A stretch of DNA of 6,511 nt, taken from Bacteroidetes bacterium GWA2_31_9b (GTDB lineage Bacteria; Bacteroidota; Bacteroidia; Bacteroidales; UBA12077). The position numbers were made by a program, and so were the translations under genes. The stretch spans positions 1 through 6,511 of the forward strand of contig MENE01000074.1 of assembly GCA_001769005.1 (NCBI GenBank), given 5' to 3'. The notes beneath the pieces are model-generated. The model had not been told where the DNA came from, ran no database searches, and saw nothing but the letters and a program-made list of their open reading frames with translations. Numbering within the stretch: the stretch's first letter is position 1; the number at the start of each line of letters is the position of its first letter. Shown one piece after another: positions 1 through 5,747 of this stretch.

Positions 1-1
1 T

Positions 2-1570
2 GAACATTTGACGATCAAAGGGCGAGCTGGAATCATCGTGCCGGAGGGTGTGATTTTTCAATCAAATAATGCCTATACGCAATTGCGTAAAAAATTGGTT
101 GAGGACGGACTTTTCGCGGTCGTTTCACTTCCCGCGGGCGTTTTTAATCCATACGCGGGAGTGAAAACGAGCGTCTTGCTTTTTAATAATGAAATTTCCA
201 AAAAAACAAAAAACTTTTTGTTTTTAAAAATTCAAAATGACGGTTTTGATCTTGGCGCGCAAAGACGCGAGCATAATAAAAACGATTTGCCTTTGGCTTT
301 AGAAATCATCAAAAAATATAAGTCATCATTCAACGATAAAAATTTTAGTGATGACGAAAAACAAATTGCTCATATCGTTGCTAAAGAAAAAATAATCGCA
401 ACGGGTGATTATAATCTTTCGGGTGATAGATATAAAGAGGTCATAAATTTTGCTAATCAAAAATGGGAAATGGTGGAATTAGGGAATTTGGAAAAAGAAG
501 AAAAAATAAGTTTTTTACGAGGACAAGGTATTTCAAAAAAGGATATTATTGTAGACGGCAAAAATAAATGTATTCATTATGGTGAAATTTACACAATTTA
601 TCATCCAGTTATTGAAAATGTTATAAGCAAAACAAATTTAGAAGGTAAAATTTTATCTAAAAAAGGCGATATTTTAGTGCCTTCAACAACTACTGCTGAT
701 GCCATGGGCATTGCTGTTGCTAGAGCTTTAAATGAGGATGGTGTAATACTTGGTGGAGATATAAATATAATAAGAACAGAGAATAAACACATCTTGGCAG
801 TTTATTTAGCTTATTTGATTAGCAATTCATCGGTAAAGAATCAATTAGCAACATTCGCGAAAGGTGTTAATATTTTGCATTTATCAAATAGTGATTTAAG
901 AAAACTTAAAATCCCGCTTCCGCCGATTGAAGTTCAAAAAGAAATCGTCGAGCAGATTGAAGTCAAACAAAATGCCATAGACCACGCCAAAGCAATTATT
1001 CAAAGTCTTGAGAGAGAGAGACGATATTTTGGTCAATCAATTAGAAAATTAGAAGGTGTTGAATGGGTGGAGTTGGGCAAAGTTTGCAAAGAATTATTTG
1101 CGGGTGGAGATGTGCCAAAAAATTATTCAAAAACCAAAAATAAAGAGTACACAATTCCAATTTATTCGAATGGAGTGAAGGATAATGGTTTGTATGGATT
1201 TACTAAAATAGCAAGAGTTAATGAGGATGCAGTTACAATTTCAGCAAGAGGCACGATAGGATTCCCTGAAATGCGAAACGAGCCTTTTTATCCTGCGATT
1301 AGACTTATTGTAGCAATACCGAAAAAGGATGTTATAGATGTAAAATTTTTAAAATATATTTTAGACACGATAGATATTTATAGAAACGGTAACTCAATTC
1401 CACAATTGACAGTCCCAATGATTAAAGGTGAAAAAATCCCACTTCCATCTTTGGAAATTCAGAAAAAACTTGTTGCCGAAGCGGAAAAAGAACAACAGAT
1501 AATCAACGCAAACAAGCAATTGATTGAAATCTACGAGCAAAAAATTTCTGATGTTTTAAGTGAAATTTAA
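2..1570 (+). CDS. hsdM/hsdS: Fused type I restriction-modification methylase C-terminus (HsdM) and specificity subunit (HsdS), 5'-partial
   Basis: The frame is open from base 2, so the gene starts upstream; the TTG at 8 is not the real start. Numbering residues from base 8, residues 1-150 match the end of an N6-adenine methylase: GRAGIIVPEGV, a VVSLPAGVF strand, KTSVLLF, then LGAQRR and YNLSGDRY. The SAM-binding and NPPF/Y catalytic motifs must lie outside the window. Without a stop it continues into HsdS: TRD1 from WEMVELG (153), a conserved block IPLPPIEVQKEI (302) with a helical spacer to about 350, TRD2 from EWVELG (352), and a second copy IPLPSLEIQKK (477) with the distal helix to 520. 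The two halves repeat each other, as in full-length HsdS. The product should methylate a bipartite DNA target and guide an HsdR nuclease, which is not in the window. The methylase part is CpG-rich and the TRDs CpG-poor, suggesting TRD exchange. M-S fusion is less common than separate genes but known. Confidence 0.9.
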   Translation, partial: EHLTIKGRAGIIVPEGVIFQSNNAYTQLRKKLVEDGLFAVVSLPAGVFNPYAGVKTSVLLFNNEISKKTKNFLFLKIQNDGFDLGAQRREHNKNDLPLALEIIKKYKSSFNDKNFSDDEKQIAHIVAKEKIIATGDYNLSGDRYKEVINFANQKWEMVELGNLEKEEKISFLRGQGISKKDIIVDGKNKCIHYGEIYTIYHPVIENVISKTNLEGKILSKKGDILVPSTTTADAMGIAVARALNEDGVILGGDINIIRTENKHILAVYLAYLISNSSVKNQLATFAKGVNILHLSNSDLRKLKIPLPPIEVQKEIVEQIEVKQNAIDHAKAIIQSLERERRYFGQSIRKLEGVEWVELGKVCKELFAGGDVPKNYSKTKNKEYTIPIYSNGVKDNGLYGFTKIARVNEDAVTISARGTIGFPEMRNEPFYPAIRLIVAIPKKDVIDVKFLKYILDTIDIYRNGNSIPQLTVPMIKGEKIPLPSLEIQKKLVAEAEKEQQIINANKQLIEIYEQKISDVLSEI

Positions 1571-1572
1571 CT

Positions 1573-3753
1573 ATGATCAACAAAATTTCTATAAAAAATA
1601 TCGCAAGCTATGGCGAAACACCCGCAGTTTTAGAGACTGATAAAAAAATCAATCTTGTTTACGGACTGAATGGTACGGGAAAAACAACTCTCTCAAATTA
1701 TCTTCAGGATAAAGATAATGATTGTTTTTCTGGCTGTTCAATTTCAGGGCTATCTAATGAAAAAGTATTAGTTTATAATCAAAAATTTGTTAGTGATAAT
1801 TTTTATCAGGACACACAAAAAGGTATTTTTAGTTTGAAGTCAGAAAACAAAGAAGCAAAAGAAAAAATAGATACAGCTACTCAAGAAATAAATAAACTAA
1901 AAAATCAAATTAAAAACGATGAATTGAAAACTGGATTTCAATTTGATTTAGAGAAAAAACAAGAAGATATTGATATCCTACAAACTGGCTCAGAGGAAAA
2001 AACATGGAAAATTAAAAATGACTATTATGGTGGCGATAGAATCTTAGAGTTTTGTTTGGACGGAAAGATGGGGAGTAAAAAGTCCTTATTTGATTATGTT
2101 TGTAAATTACAAAAACCAGTAAATAAACCAGAAAAATCAACAGAAGATTTAAAAAAAGAAGCAGAAGCAACCCAGGGTGAAAATGCCAAAACTTATGATG
2201 AAAATTTGGTTAAAAAAGCTAGTTTTGATTTTTGGAAAATAGAAAATCAAGAAATTTTCAAAGAAGTTATTATTGGTAACGAAAACTCACAAGTTGCGGA
2301 ACTTATAAATAAATTAAATATTTCAGATTGGGTAAAAAAAGGGAAAGAATTTATAAATGAACCAAAAGAAGAAAACGAACCCTGCCCTTTTTGTCAGCAA
2401 AAAACTATCACTAAAGAACTACGCAAGGAAATCCAAAATTACTTTGATGAAACTTATCAAAATAAAATTATTTCATTAGAAAATTTTGATAAAGAATATT
2501 GGAAAGAATACCAAAGTATAAAAAATTTAGAAACCGAACTTTTAAAGGTTGGTTTTATAAAAAATAAAGAAACAGAATTTAAGCTCTTATTTAAAAATTT
2601 CATTGACAAGATAAGCGGTAATTGGTCAAAAATTTCAAATAAAATTAAGAGTCCCAATATAATTATTGATTTAGAGTCAAGTATTTTAGAGCAAAATGCT
2701 TTAAATGATTTTTTAGATATCATTGTTAATGAAATAAAAATTCATAACGAAAAGGTAAATAATAAGCAGAAAACAAGAAATCAGATTATAAAAGACTTCT
2801 GGGAAATTATGCGTTGGGATTATGATCAAACAATTGAAAATCACACAACACAGAATACTAAGCTTGAAAAAGAAAAATCGGGTATTGAAACTAAAATCCT
2901 AGAATTTAATACAAAAATTGGTGAACAGAAAAAAATAATACAAGATGAACAAAAAGAAATGGTAAATATTCAAGATGCAATTGACACCATAAATAGTGAA
3001 TTGATATTTTTTGGACTAGATGGATTTTCAATTGTGCCTGCTGGAGAAAAATCATACAAGCTAAAAAGACCAAACGAGGATATTGCTAAATTTGAAACAC
3101 TAAGCGAAGGAGAAAAAACAGTAATTAGCTTTTTGTATTTTTTGGAGTTATGCAAAGGTAAAGAAAATAATGATGAAGTAGTAACTGAAAAAATAGTTGT
3201 TATTGATGATCCAATTTCTAGCTTGTCTCATATGTATGTTTTTAATGTAGCACAGCTTATAAGGAAAAACTTTTTCAATGATAGCTATAAACAGGTATTC
3301 ATTTTAACTCACAACCTATATTTTTTTCATGAGCTACTCCACAAACAGAAAGATACTAATGCAAAACTTTTTAGGCTTTGCAGATCTGATTTTTCTCAAT
3401 TATCAGAAATGAACCGCAAAGATATTCAAAATGAATATCAATCATACTGGCAAATCTTAAAAGATTACGATGAAGGCAAAGCAACTGAAGTAATTTTAGC
3501 AAATGCAATGAGAAATATTCTCGAAAGGTTTTTTGGTTTTATAGAAAAAAATGATTTTAACGAGCTTACAAAAGAATTAGAAAAAAATGAAAAAAATAAT
3601 TTTTTTATAAGATATATAAATAAAGAATCTCATTCCGATCCAATAAATATTTCTGATTCAAAAGAAATTGATCCTCAAATTTTCAAAGAAGCATTTAAAA
3701 AAATATTTCAAGATTCAGGATATGAAGCACACTACAATCAGATGATAAAATAA
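1573..3753 (+). CDS. AAA_13-type ABC ATPase with PrrC/RloC-like anticodon nuclease C-terminus
   Basis: This 726-residue protein starts 2 bp after the HsdMS stop, so it is almost certainly cotranscribed; no clear Shine-Dalgarno is visible. Seen in order: Walker A GLNGTGKT (31-38); a charged coiled-coil stretch (about 89-140); CPFC with C271 and C274, placed like a zinc hook; a second coiled coil (about 425-477); ABC signature LSEGE (510-514); Walker B IVVIDD (541-546) with D-loop SSL; and H-loop LTHN with H580. The C-terminal part has NAMRNILE (R647, E651) and NKESHSD (H687). The spacing fits the R320-E324-H356 nuclease triad of E. coli PrrC, a HEPN-class tRNase. PrrC and RloC are encoded in type I restriction loci and cut the tRNA anticodon loop when phage disables restriction; length and the CxxC hook favour the RloC type. 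Nuclease activity and tRNA target are inferred. It could instead be an uncharacterised AAA_13 effector with another RNA target. Confidence 0.85.
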   Translation: MINKISIKNIASYGETPAVLETDKKINLVYGLNGTGKTTLSNYLQDKDNDCFSGCSISGLSNEKVLVYNQKFVSDNFYQDTQKGIFSLKSENKEAKEKIDTATQEINKLKNQIKNDELKTGFQFDLEKKQEDIDILQTGSEEKTWKIKNDYYGGDRILEFCLDGKMGSKKSLFDYVCKLQKPVNKPEKSTEDLKKEAEATQGENAKTYDENLVKKASFDFWKIENQEIFKEVIIGNENSQVAELINKLNISDWVKKGKEFINEPKEENEPCPFCQQKTITKELRKEIQNYFDETYQNKIISLENFDKEYWKEYQSIKNLETELLKVGFIKNKETEFKLLFKNFIDKISGNWSKISNKIKSPNIIIDLESSILEQNALNDFLDIIVNEIKIHNEKVNNKQKTRNQIIKDFWEIMRWDYDQTIENHTTQNTKLEKEKSGIETKILEFNTKIGEQKKIIQDEQKEMVNIQDAIDTINSELIFFGLDGFSIVPAGEKSYKLKRPNEDIAKFETLSEGEKTVISFLYFLELCKGKENNDEVVTEKIVVIDDPISSLSHMYVFNVAQLIRKNFFNDSYKQVFILTHNLYFFHELLHKQKDTNAKLFRLCRSDFSQLSEMNRKDIQNEYQSYWQILKDYDEGKATEVILANAMRNILERFFGFIEKNDFNELTKELEKNEKNNFFIRYINKESHSDPINISDSKEIDPQIFKEAFKKIFQDSGYEAHYNQMIK

Positions 3754-3755
3754 AA

Positions 3756-3840
3756 GTCCCGCCGAAAAGTTTTGGTGGCCCCGCACAACAGCAAAGCTGT
3801 CTGCGGGATAAACTCTGCCATGTAGGCTGGCAAAAAGGAA
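3756..3840 (+). repeat. Intergenic structured repeat, copy A
   Basis: It begins with GTCCCGCCGAAAAGTTTTGG (3756-3775) and ends with GGCTGGCAAAAAGGAA (3825-3840). The same outer blocks flank a shorter middle in copy B at 5616-5667. The first block can fold on itself: CCGCC at 3759-3763 pairs with GGTGG at 3774-3778. The middle carries a further hairpin (3780-3807), and TGCCA/TGGCA (3816-3820, 3828-3832) gives a third small stem. It sits directly after a stop codon, so it may act as a transcription end signal, but no T-tract follows any stem. A dispersed palindromic repeat of the REP/mini-element kind is the more cautious reading. Confidence 0.65.
3780..3807 (+). other. Stem-loop inside intergenic repeat copy A
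   Basis: CCCGCA (3780-3785) pairs with TGCGGG (3802-3807). Inside this, ACAGC (3788-3792) pairs with GCTGT (3796-3800) around an AAA loop, with CA opposite C as the only interruption. That gives eleven pairs, mostly G-C. It is not followed by a U-run, so a classical intrinsic terminator is unlikely, although it could still slow polymerase or protect the 3' end of the upstream message. The corresponding segment is absent from copy B. Confidence 0.6.
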
Positions 3841-3877
3841 ATAATTTTAATCTTTGTAATATATTCTAACATATTGT

Positions 3878-3906
3878 TTGACAGGATTATTTACAGTTGC
3901 TAAACT
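3878..3906 (+). promoter_or_regulatory. Sigma70-type promoter of the AntA / toxin-antitoxin cluster
   Basis: A perfect -35 box TTGACA (3878-3883) is followed by exactly 17 bp and the -10 box TAAACT (3901-3906), preceded by TGC as an extended -10. Transcription would start near 3913, giving a leader of a little over 20 nt before the ATG at 3936. It is the best promoter in the window and lies just upstream of four closely packed + strand ORFs. Confidence 0.7.
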
Positions 3907-3932
3907 AAAAATGTAAATAATAATTTTTTACA
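3886..3932 (+). promoter_or_regulatory. Putative operator: 10-bp inverted repeat plus a third half-site over the promoter
   Basis: ATTATTTACA (3886-3895) and TGTAAATAAT (3912-3921) are perfect reverse complements separated by 16 bp. The left arm lies between the -35 and -10 boxes and the right arm covers the expected start site. A third TTTACA (3927-3932) continues as TTTACAGTT, exactly like the left site (3890-3898). A protein bound here would block polymerase. The binder is unknown; the XRE-domain antitoxin encoded downstream or a prophage-type repressor are candidates. Confidence 0.55.
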
Positions 3933-3935
3933 GTT

Positions 3936-4247
3936 ATGAATGAGCTTATAAACATAAAAGTAATTCAAAAGGATTTCAATGGCGAGAAAAAGAGATTTGT
4001 TAATGCGAGGGAATTACATCAATGGCTGGGTGTTGGAAAATTCTTTGCAAATTGGATTAAAGACAGGATTGAGAAGTATGGTTTTGTGGAAAATTTGGAC
4101 TATTTTATAACTATTGCCAATTCTGGCAATAGTTTAAGTGCGCAATCCAAGGGAAAAATTACTGACGCAAAAACAGGAAAAGTTTTAGCAAAAGAGTATA
4201 TTCTTTCCGTAGATATGGCGAAATTGAAAAAGAATTTAAAAAATTAG
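3936..4247 (+). CDS. AntA-type antirepressor N-terminal domain protein, probably truncated
   Basis: This 103-residue ORF carries an AntA/AntB antirepressor domain, seen in VNARELHQWLGVG (22-34), WIKDRIEKYGF (40-50), the DYF that follows, and EYILSVDMAK (87-96). Such domains occur in phage and prophage antirepressors and in mobile-element regulators, usually as the front part of a longer protein. In relatives the DMAK motif runs on into an ELAMVENNEKG-like helix; here it changes to a lysine-rich tail and stops 7 residues later. The next frame (4220 on) would read EIEKEFKKL, plausible as the continuation of the usual YFIE-type segment. A deletion with frameshift or a -1 ribosomal shift is therefore likely. 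The start ATG lies behind a strong promoter and lacks a Shine-Dalgarno. Residues 58-67 are encoded by an 11-bp perfect hairpin. Domain call is firm; function in this truncated state is unknown. Confidence 0.75.
   Translation: MNELINIKVIQKDFNGEKKRFVNARELHQWLGVGKFFANWIKDRIEKYGFVENLDYFITIANSGNSLSAQSKGKITDAKTGKVLAKEYILSVDMAKLKKNLKN
4109..4134 (+). repeat. Perfect 11-bp hairpin within the AntA ORF
   Basis: AACTATTGCCA (4109-4119) and TGGCAATAGTT (4124-4134) are exact reverse complements around the 4-nt loop ATTC. It falls in the segment between the DYF and EYILSVDMAK motifs, which varies in length in AntA domains. It could be a small inserted palindrome, a binding site or an mRNA structure limiting translation of the ORF. 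Confidence 0.6.
4235..4241 (+). other. Slippery heptamer T_TTA_AAA at the end of the AntA ORF
   Basis: In the AntA reading frame the bases fall as T TTA AAA, one of the standard -1 slippage heptamers, with the stop TAG only one codon later (4245-4247). A -1 shift here enters the frame of the ORF at 4253-4444 and would give a product of about 169 residues. No strong stem-loop is visible 5-9 nt downstream, so the site may be fortuitous in this A/T-rich stretch. Confidence 0.3.
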
Positions 4248-4252
4248 GCAGA

Positions 4253-4444
4253 ATGTTGACGCAGAATGAATTTGTAAAAAAGTTTGATGATTTTTCTTCA
4301 ACAAAAAATTGGTTGGTGTATCAAAAAAGGGCAAGAAGCATTATGGCGACATACGACGAAGAATTGCGGAAGATTAAACATCCGAAATTGATTGATTATA
4401 AAAAAGAATTTAGCCAAGAAGATATTAAAAAACTTCTTGGCTAA
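4253..4444 (+). CDS. Small ORF of unknown function, possibly the displaced C-terminus of the AntA protein
   Basis: It encodes 63 residues, basic and predicted helical, with KNWLVYQKRAR and MATYDEELRKIKHPK as the most distinctive stretches. I recognise no family. The ATG at 4253 is the first start after the AntA stop, but this frame is open further upstream, through EIEKEFKKLGR back past 4200. The true coding segment may therefore be a continuation of the AntA gene in the -1 frame rather than a separate gene. No Shine-Dalgarno precedes the ATG. Its last 35 bases, including the stop codon, form one arm-loop-arm of a perfect 12-bp inverted repeat, and the antitoxin gene begins 23 bp later. Its expression as an independent protein is doubtful; a decayed gene end is the main alternative. 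Confidence 0.45.
   Translation: MLTQNEFVKKFDDFSSTKNWLVYQKRARSIMATYDEELRKIKHPKLIDYKKEFSQEDIKKLLG
4410..4444 (+). promoter_or_regulatory. Perfect 12-bp inverted repeat, candidate antitoxin operator
   Basis: TTAGCCAAGAAG (4410-4421) and CTTCTTGGCTAA (4433-4444) are exact reverse complements separated by 11 bp of A/T. The element ends 23 bp before the ATG of the XRE-Panacea gene, a usual place for a toxin-antitoxin autoregulation site. No T-tract follows on the + strand; on the other strand a TTCTTTTTT run does follow, so it could stop opposing transcripts. Binding by the downstream HTH protein is inferred from position and symmetry. Confidence 0.55.
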
Positions 4445-4467
4445 TAATCAAATCTGAAAAAATAACT

Positions 4468-5241
4468 ATGACTACATTTTTAAAAAAACTTCGTCAAGAG
4501 CATGATATAAGCCAAGAGTTTTTGGCAAAAAAAATCGGCGTTTCTCGTCCGACTTATGTGCAGATTGAAAATGGAGCGCGAAAAATGCTCGTAGAGGAAG
4601 CGCAAAAATTAGCGCAGTTTTTTGGCTTGTCTTTGGAGAATTTTCTTTCAGGTAAAAATACACCGATATTAAAAGTGGAATTGGAAAAATCGAAAAAGCA
4701 AGAAAAACAAGAACAAGAAACGCGTGTTTCTGTTCCGCAAGAAAAAGTGGAAAAATTTAAAGAAGTGCTTTTATATATTTTAGAACGCATCGGCGCGCGG
4801 CCGAATATCGGCGAAGGGGTGGTATGTAAGCTGATGTATTTTATAGATTTTGATTTTTATGAAAAATTTGAAGAGCAGTTAATCGGCGCAAAATACATAA
4901 AAAATCACTTTGGACCGACTCCTGTCGCTTTTACAGAAATCGTCGCACAAATGGAACAAGACGGTGATTTGACACGCGTTACCAAAAAATATTTCCAGCA
5001 TGACCAAAAAAAATATTTGCCACGCAGATCTGCCGATCTTTCTATTTTTTCAGCTCAAGAAAAAGAATTGATTGATTGGGAAATAGAACGATTTAAAGAT
5101 TTTAATGCCACAAAAATGCGAGATTATTCTCACAAAGATGTGCCGTGGATTGGCGCTAATGATTTACAACCAATTAACTATGAAGCGGTTTTTTCTCGTA
5201 CAGATGAATTTTCCGTAAGACAATATGATGATGAATTATGA
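4468..5241 (+). CDS. XRE-type HTH plus Panacea (DUF4065/SocA-like) antitoxin
   Basis: This 257-residue protein has two domains. Residues 4-62 are an XRE/Cro-type helix-turn-helix: LRQEHDISQEFLAKKIGVSR, then PTYVQIENGAR and the closing FFGLSLENFL. A K/E/Q-rich linker spans about 68-95. Residues 97-228 match the Panacea (formerly DUF4065) fold: KLMYFIDFDF (121-130), YIKNHFGPTP (143-152) and DYSHKDVPW (219-227), which correspond to the family's LLYxxD, YGPxxP and THxxxPW blocks. Panacea proteins neutralise many unrelated toxins by direct contact, often fused to an HTH that represses their own operon. The following ORF overlaps its 3' end by 17 nt and looks RelE-like, as expected for a type II toxin-antitoxin pair. 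A perfect palindrome just upstream may be its operator. Alternative: a GepA-like phage regulator without toxin partner, which the overlap makes less likely. Confidence 0.85.
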   Translation: MTTFLKKLRQEHDISQEFLAKKIGVSRPTYVQIENGARKMLVEEAQKLAQFFGLSLENFLSGKNTPILKVELEKSKKQEKQEQETRVSVPQEKVEKFKEVLLYILERIGARPNIGEGVVCKLMYFIDFDFYEKFEEQLIGAKYIKNHFGPTPVAFTEIVAQMEQDGDLTRVTKKYFQHDQKKYLPRRSADLSIFSAQEKELIDWEIERFKDFNATKMRDYSHKDVPWIGANDLQPINYEAVFSRTDEFSVRQYDDEL

Positions 5242-5608
5242 TGAAACGGGAGAATTTAAGCGTGATTTTAAAAAACTGCTAAAAAAATATTCATCATTGG
5301 CGGAAGATTTGGAAGTGAATAAGCAATACAGAATTGAACTTTTTCATTGCAAAGAAATAAACAGCGGAAGTATTTTTGAAATTCAAGGTGCTGGCAATAC
5401 AGATGAGTTGAAATTTTTTAAAGTTAAAAAATTTCAATGTAAAAGTCTCAAGGGTCGCGGAGCAAAAAGTGGTATTCGCGTTGTATATGCCTATTTGCCA
5501 ACTGATAAAAAAATTGTATTTTTGGAGATTTATTTTAAAGCGGATCAGGAAAATGAGAAAAAAGAAAGGATAGCGGATTTTGTAAATACGAATAAAATTA
5601 TTTCATAG
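5225..5608 (+). CDS. RelE/ParE-superfamily-like toxin partner of the Panacea antitoxin
   Basis: This 127-residue basic protein begins inside the antitoxin gene. ATGs at 5225, 5228 and 5231 are all in frame, giving an overlap of 17 to 11 nt; translational coupling is likely because no strong Shine-Dalgarno is present. An N-terminal lysine-rich helix (FKRDFKKLLKKY, 11-22) is followed by beta-type strands, GRGAKSGIRVVYAYL (77-91), a short turn TDKK and IVFLEIYFKADQEN (97-110). The RVVY...KIVFLEIYFK pattern with a basic C-terminal helix is typical of the RelE/HigB/ParE fold, whose members mostly cut mRNA on the ribosome or poison gyrase. Fold assignment rests on pattern only, and catalytic residues cannot be fixed by eye. 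Pairing with a Panacea-domain antitoxin supports a toxin role. Confidence 0.7.
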   Translation: MMMNYDETGEFKRDFKKLLKKYSSLAEDLEVNKQYRIELFHCKEINSGSIFEIQGAGNTDELKFFKVKKFQCKSLKGRGAKSGIRVVYAYLPTDKKIVFLEIYFKADQENEKKERIADFVNTNKIIS

Positions 5609-5667
5609 TCCCGCCGTCCCGCCGAAAAGTTTTGGGGGAGAAGTCCAAGCAGGCGGGCAAAAAGGAA
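5608..5667 (+). repeat. Intergenic structured repeat, copy B
   Basis: GTCCCGCC is present twice in tandem (5608-5615, 5616-5623); the second starts GTCCCGCCGAAAAGTTTTGG, identical over 20 bases to copy A at 3756. The 3' block GGCGGGCAAAAAGGAA (5652-5667) matches the end of copy A with one mismatch. CCCGCC (5618-5623) and GGCGGG (5652-5657) are inverted, so the unit can close as one hairpin. It abuts the toxin gene's stop codon. Copies A and B bracket the AntA/toxin-antitoxin cluster in the same orientation. Confidence 0.6.
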
Positions 5668-5732
5668 GGGGGTTTGGGGAATGAATTTTTGCTCGACTGT
5701 TTCCGTTCCCGTTCCGTTTGAAAAAAGGAAAA

Positions 5733-5741
5733 TGCTAAAAT
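5733..5741 (+). promoter_or_regulatory. Extended -10 promoter TGCTAAAAT, probably leaderless
   Basis: TGC-TAAAAT ends 6 bp before the ATG at 5748, so transcription would begin at or beside the start codon. No good -35 hexamer is visible at 17 bp; the upstream stretch is instead a CCGTTC tandem (5703-5719). The identical 9-mer precedes the gene at 6131. Confidence 0.55.
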
Positions 5742-5747
5742 AATTTA

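Noticed and set aside
3754..3870. Intrinsic terminator or riboswitch after the ATPase gene
   Set aside because: Stems are strong but none is followed by a T-tract, and no conserved riboswitch core is recognisable; the match to 5608-5667 favours a dispersed repeat.
4472..4790. Reverse-strand open frames over the XRE domain
   Set aside because: They mirror a clearly recognisable HTH-Panacea gene and have Ser/Phe/Cys-rich translations typical of antisense reading.
5024..5033. GCAGATCTGC palindrome within the antitoxin gene
   Set aside because: It is a 10-bp palindrome without spacer, inside well-conserved coding sequence; expected by chance and not near a promoter.
3756..5667. CRISPR array from the repeated GTCCCGCC blocks
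   Set aside because: Only two distant copies plus one short tandem duplication exist, with no regular spacers and no cas genes.
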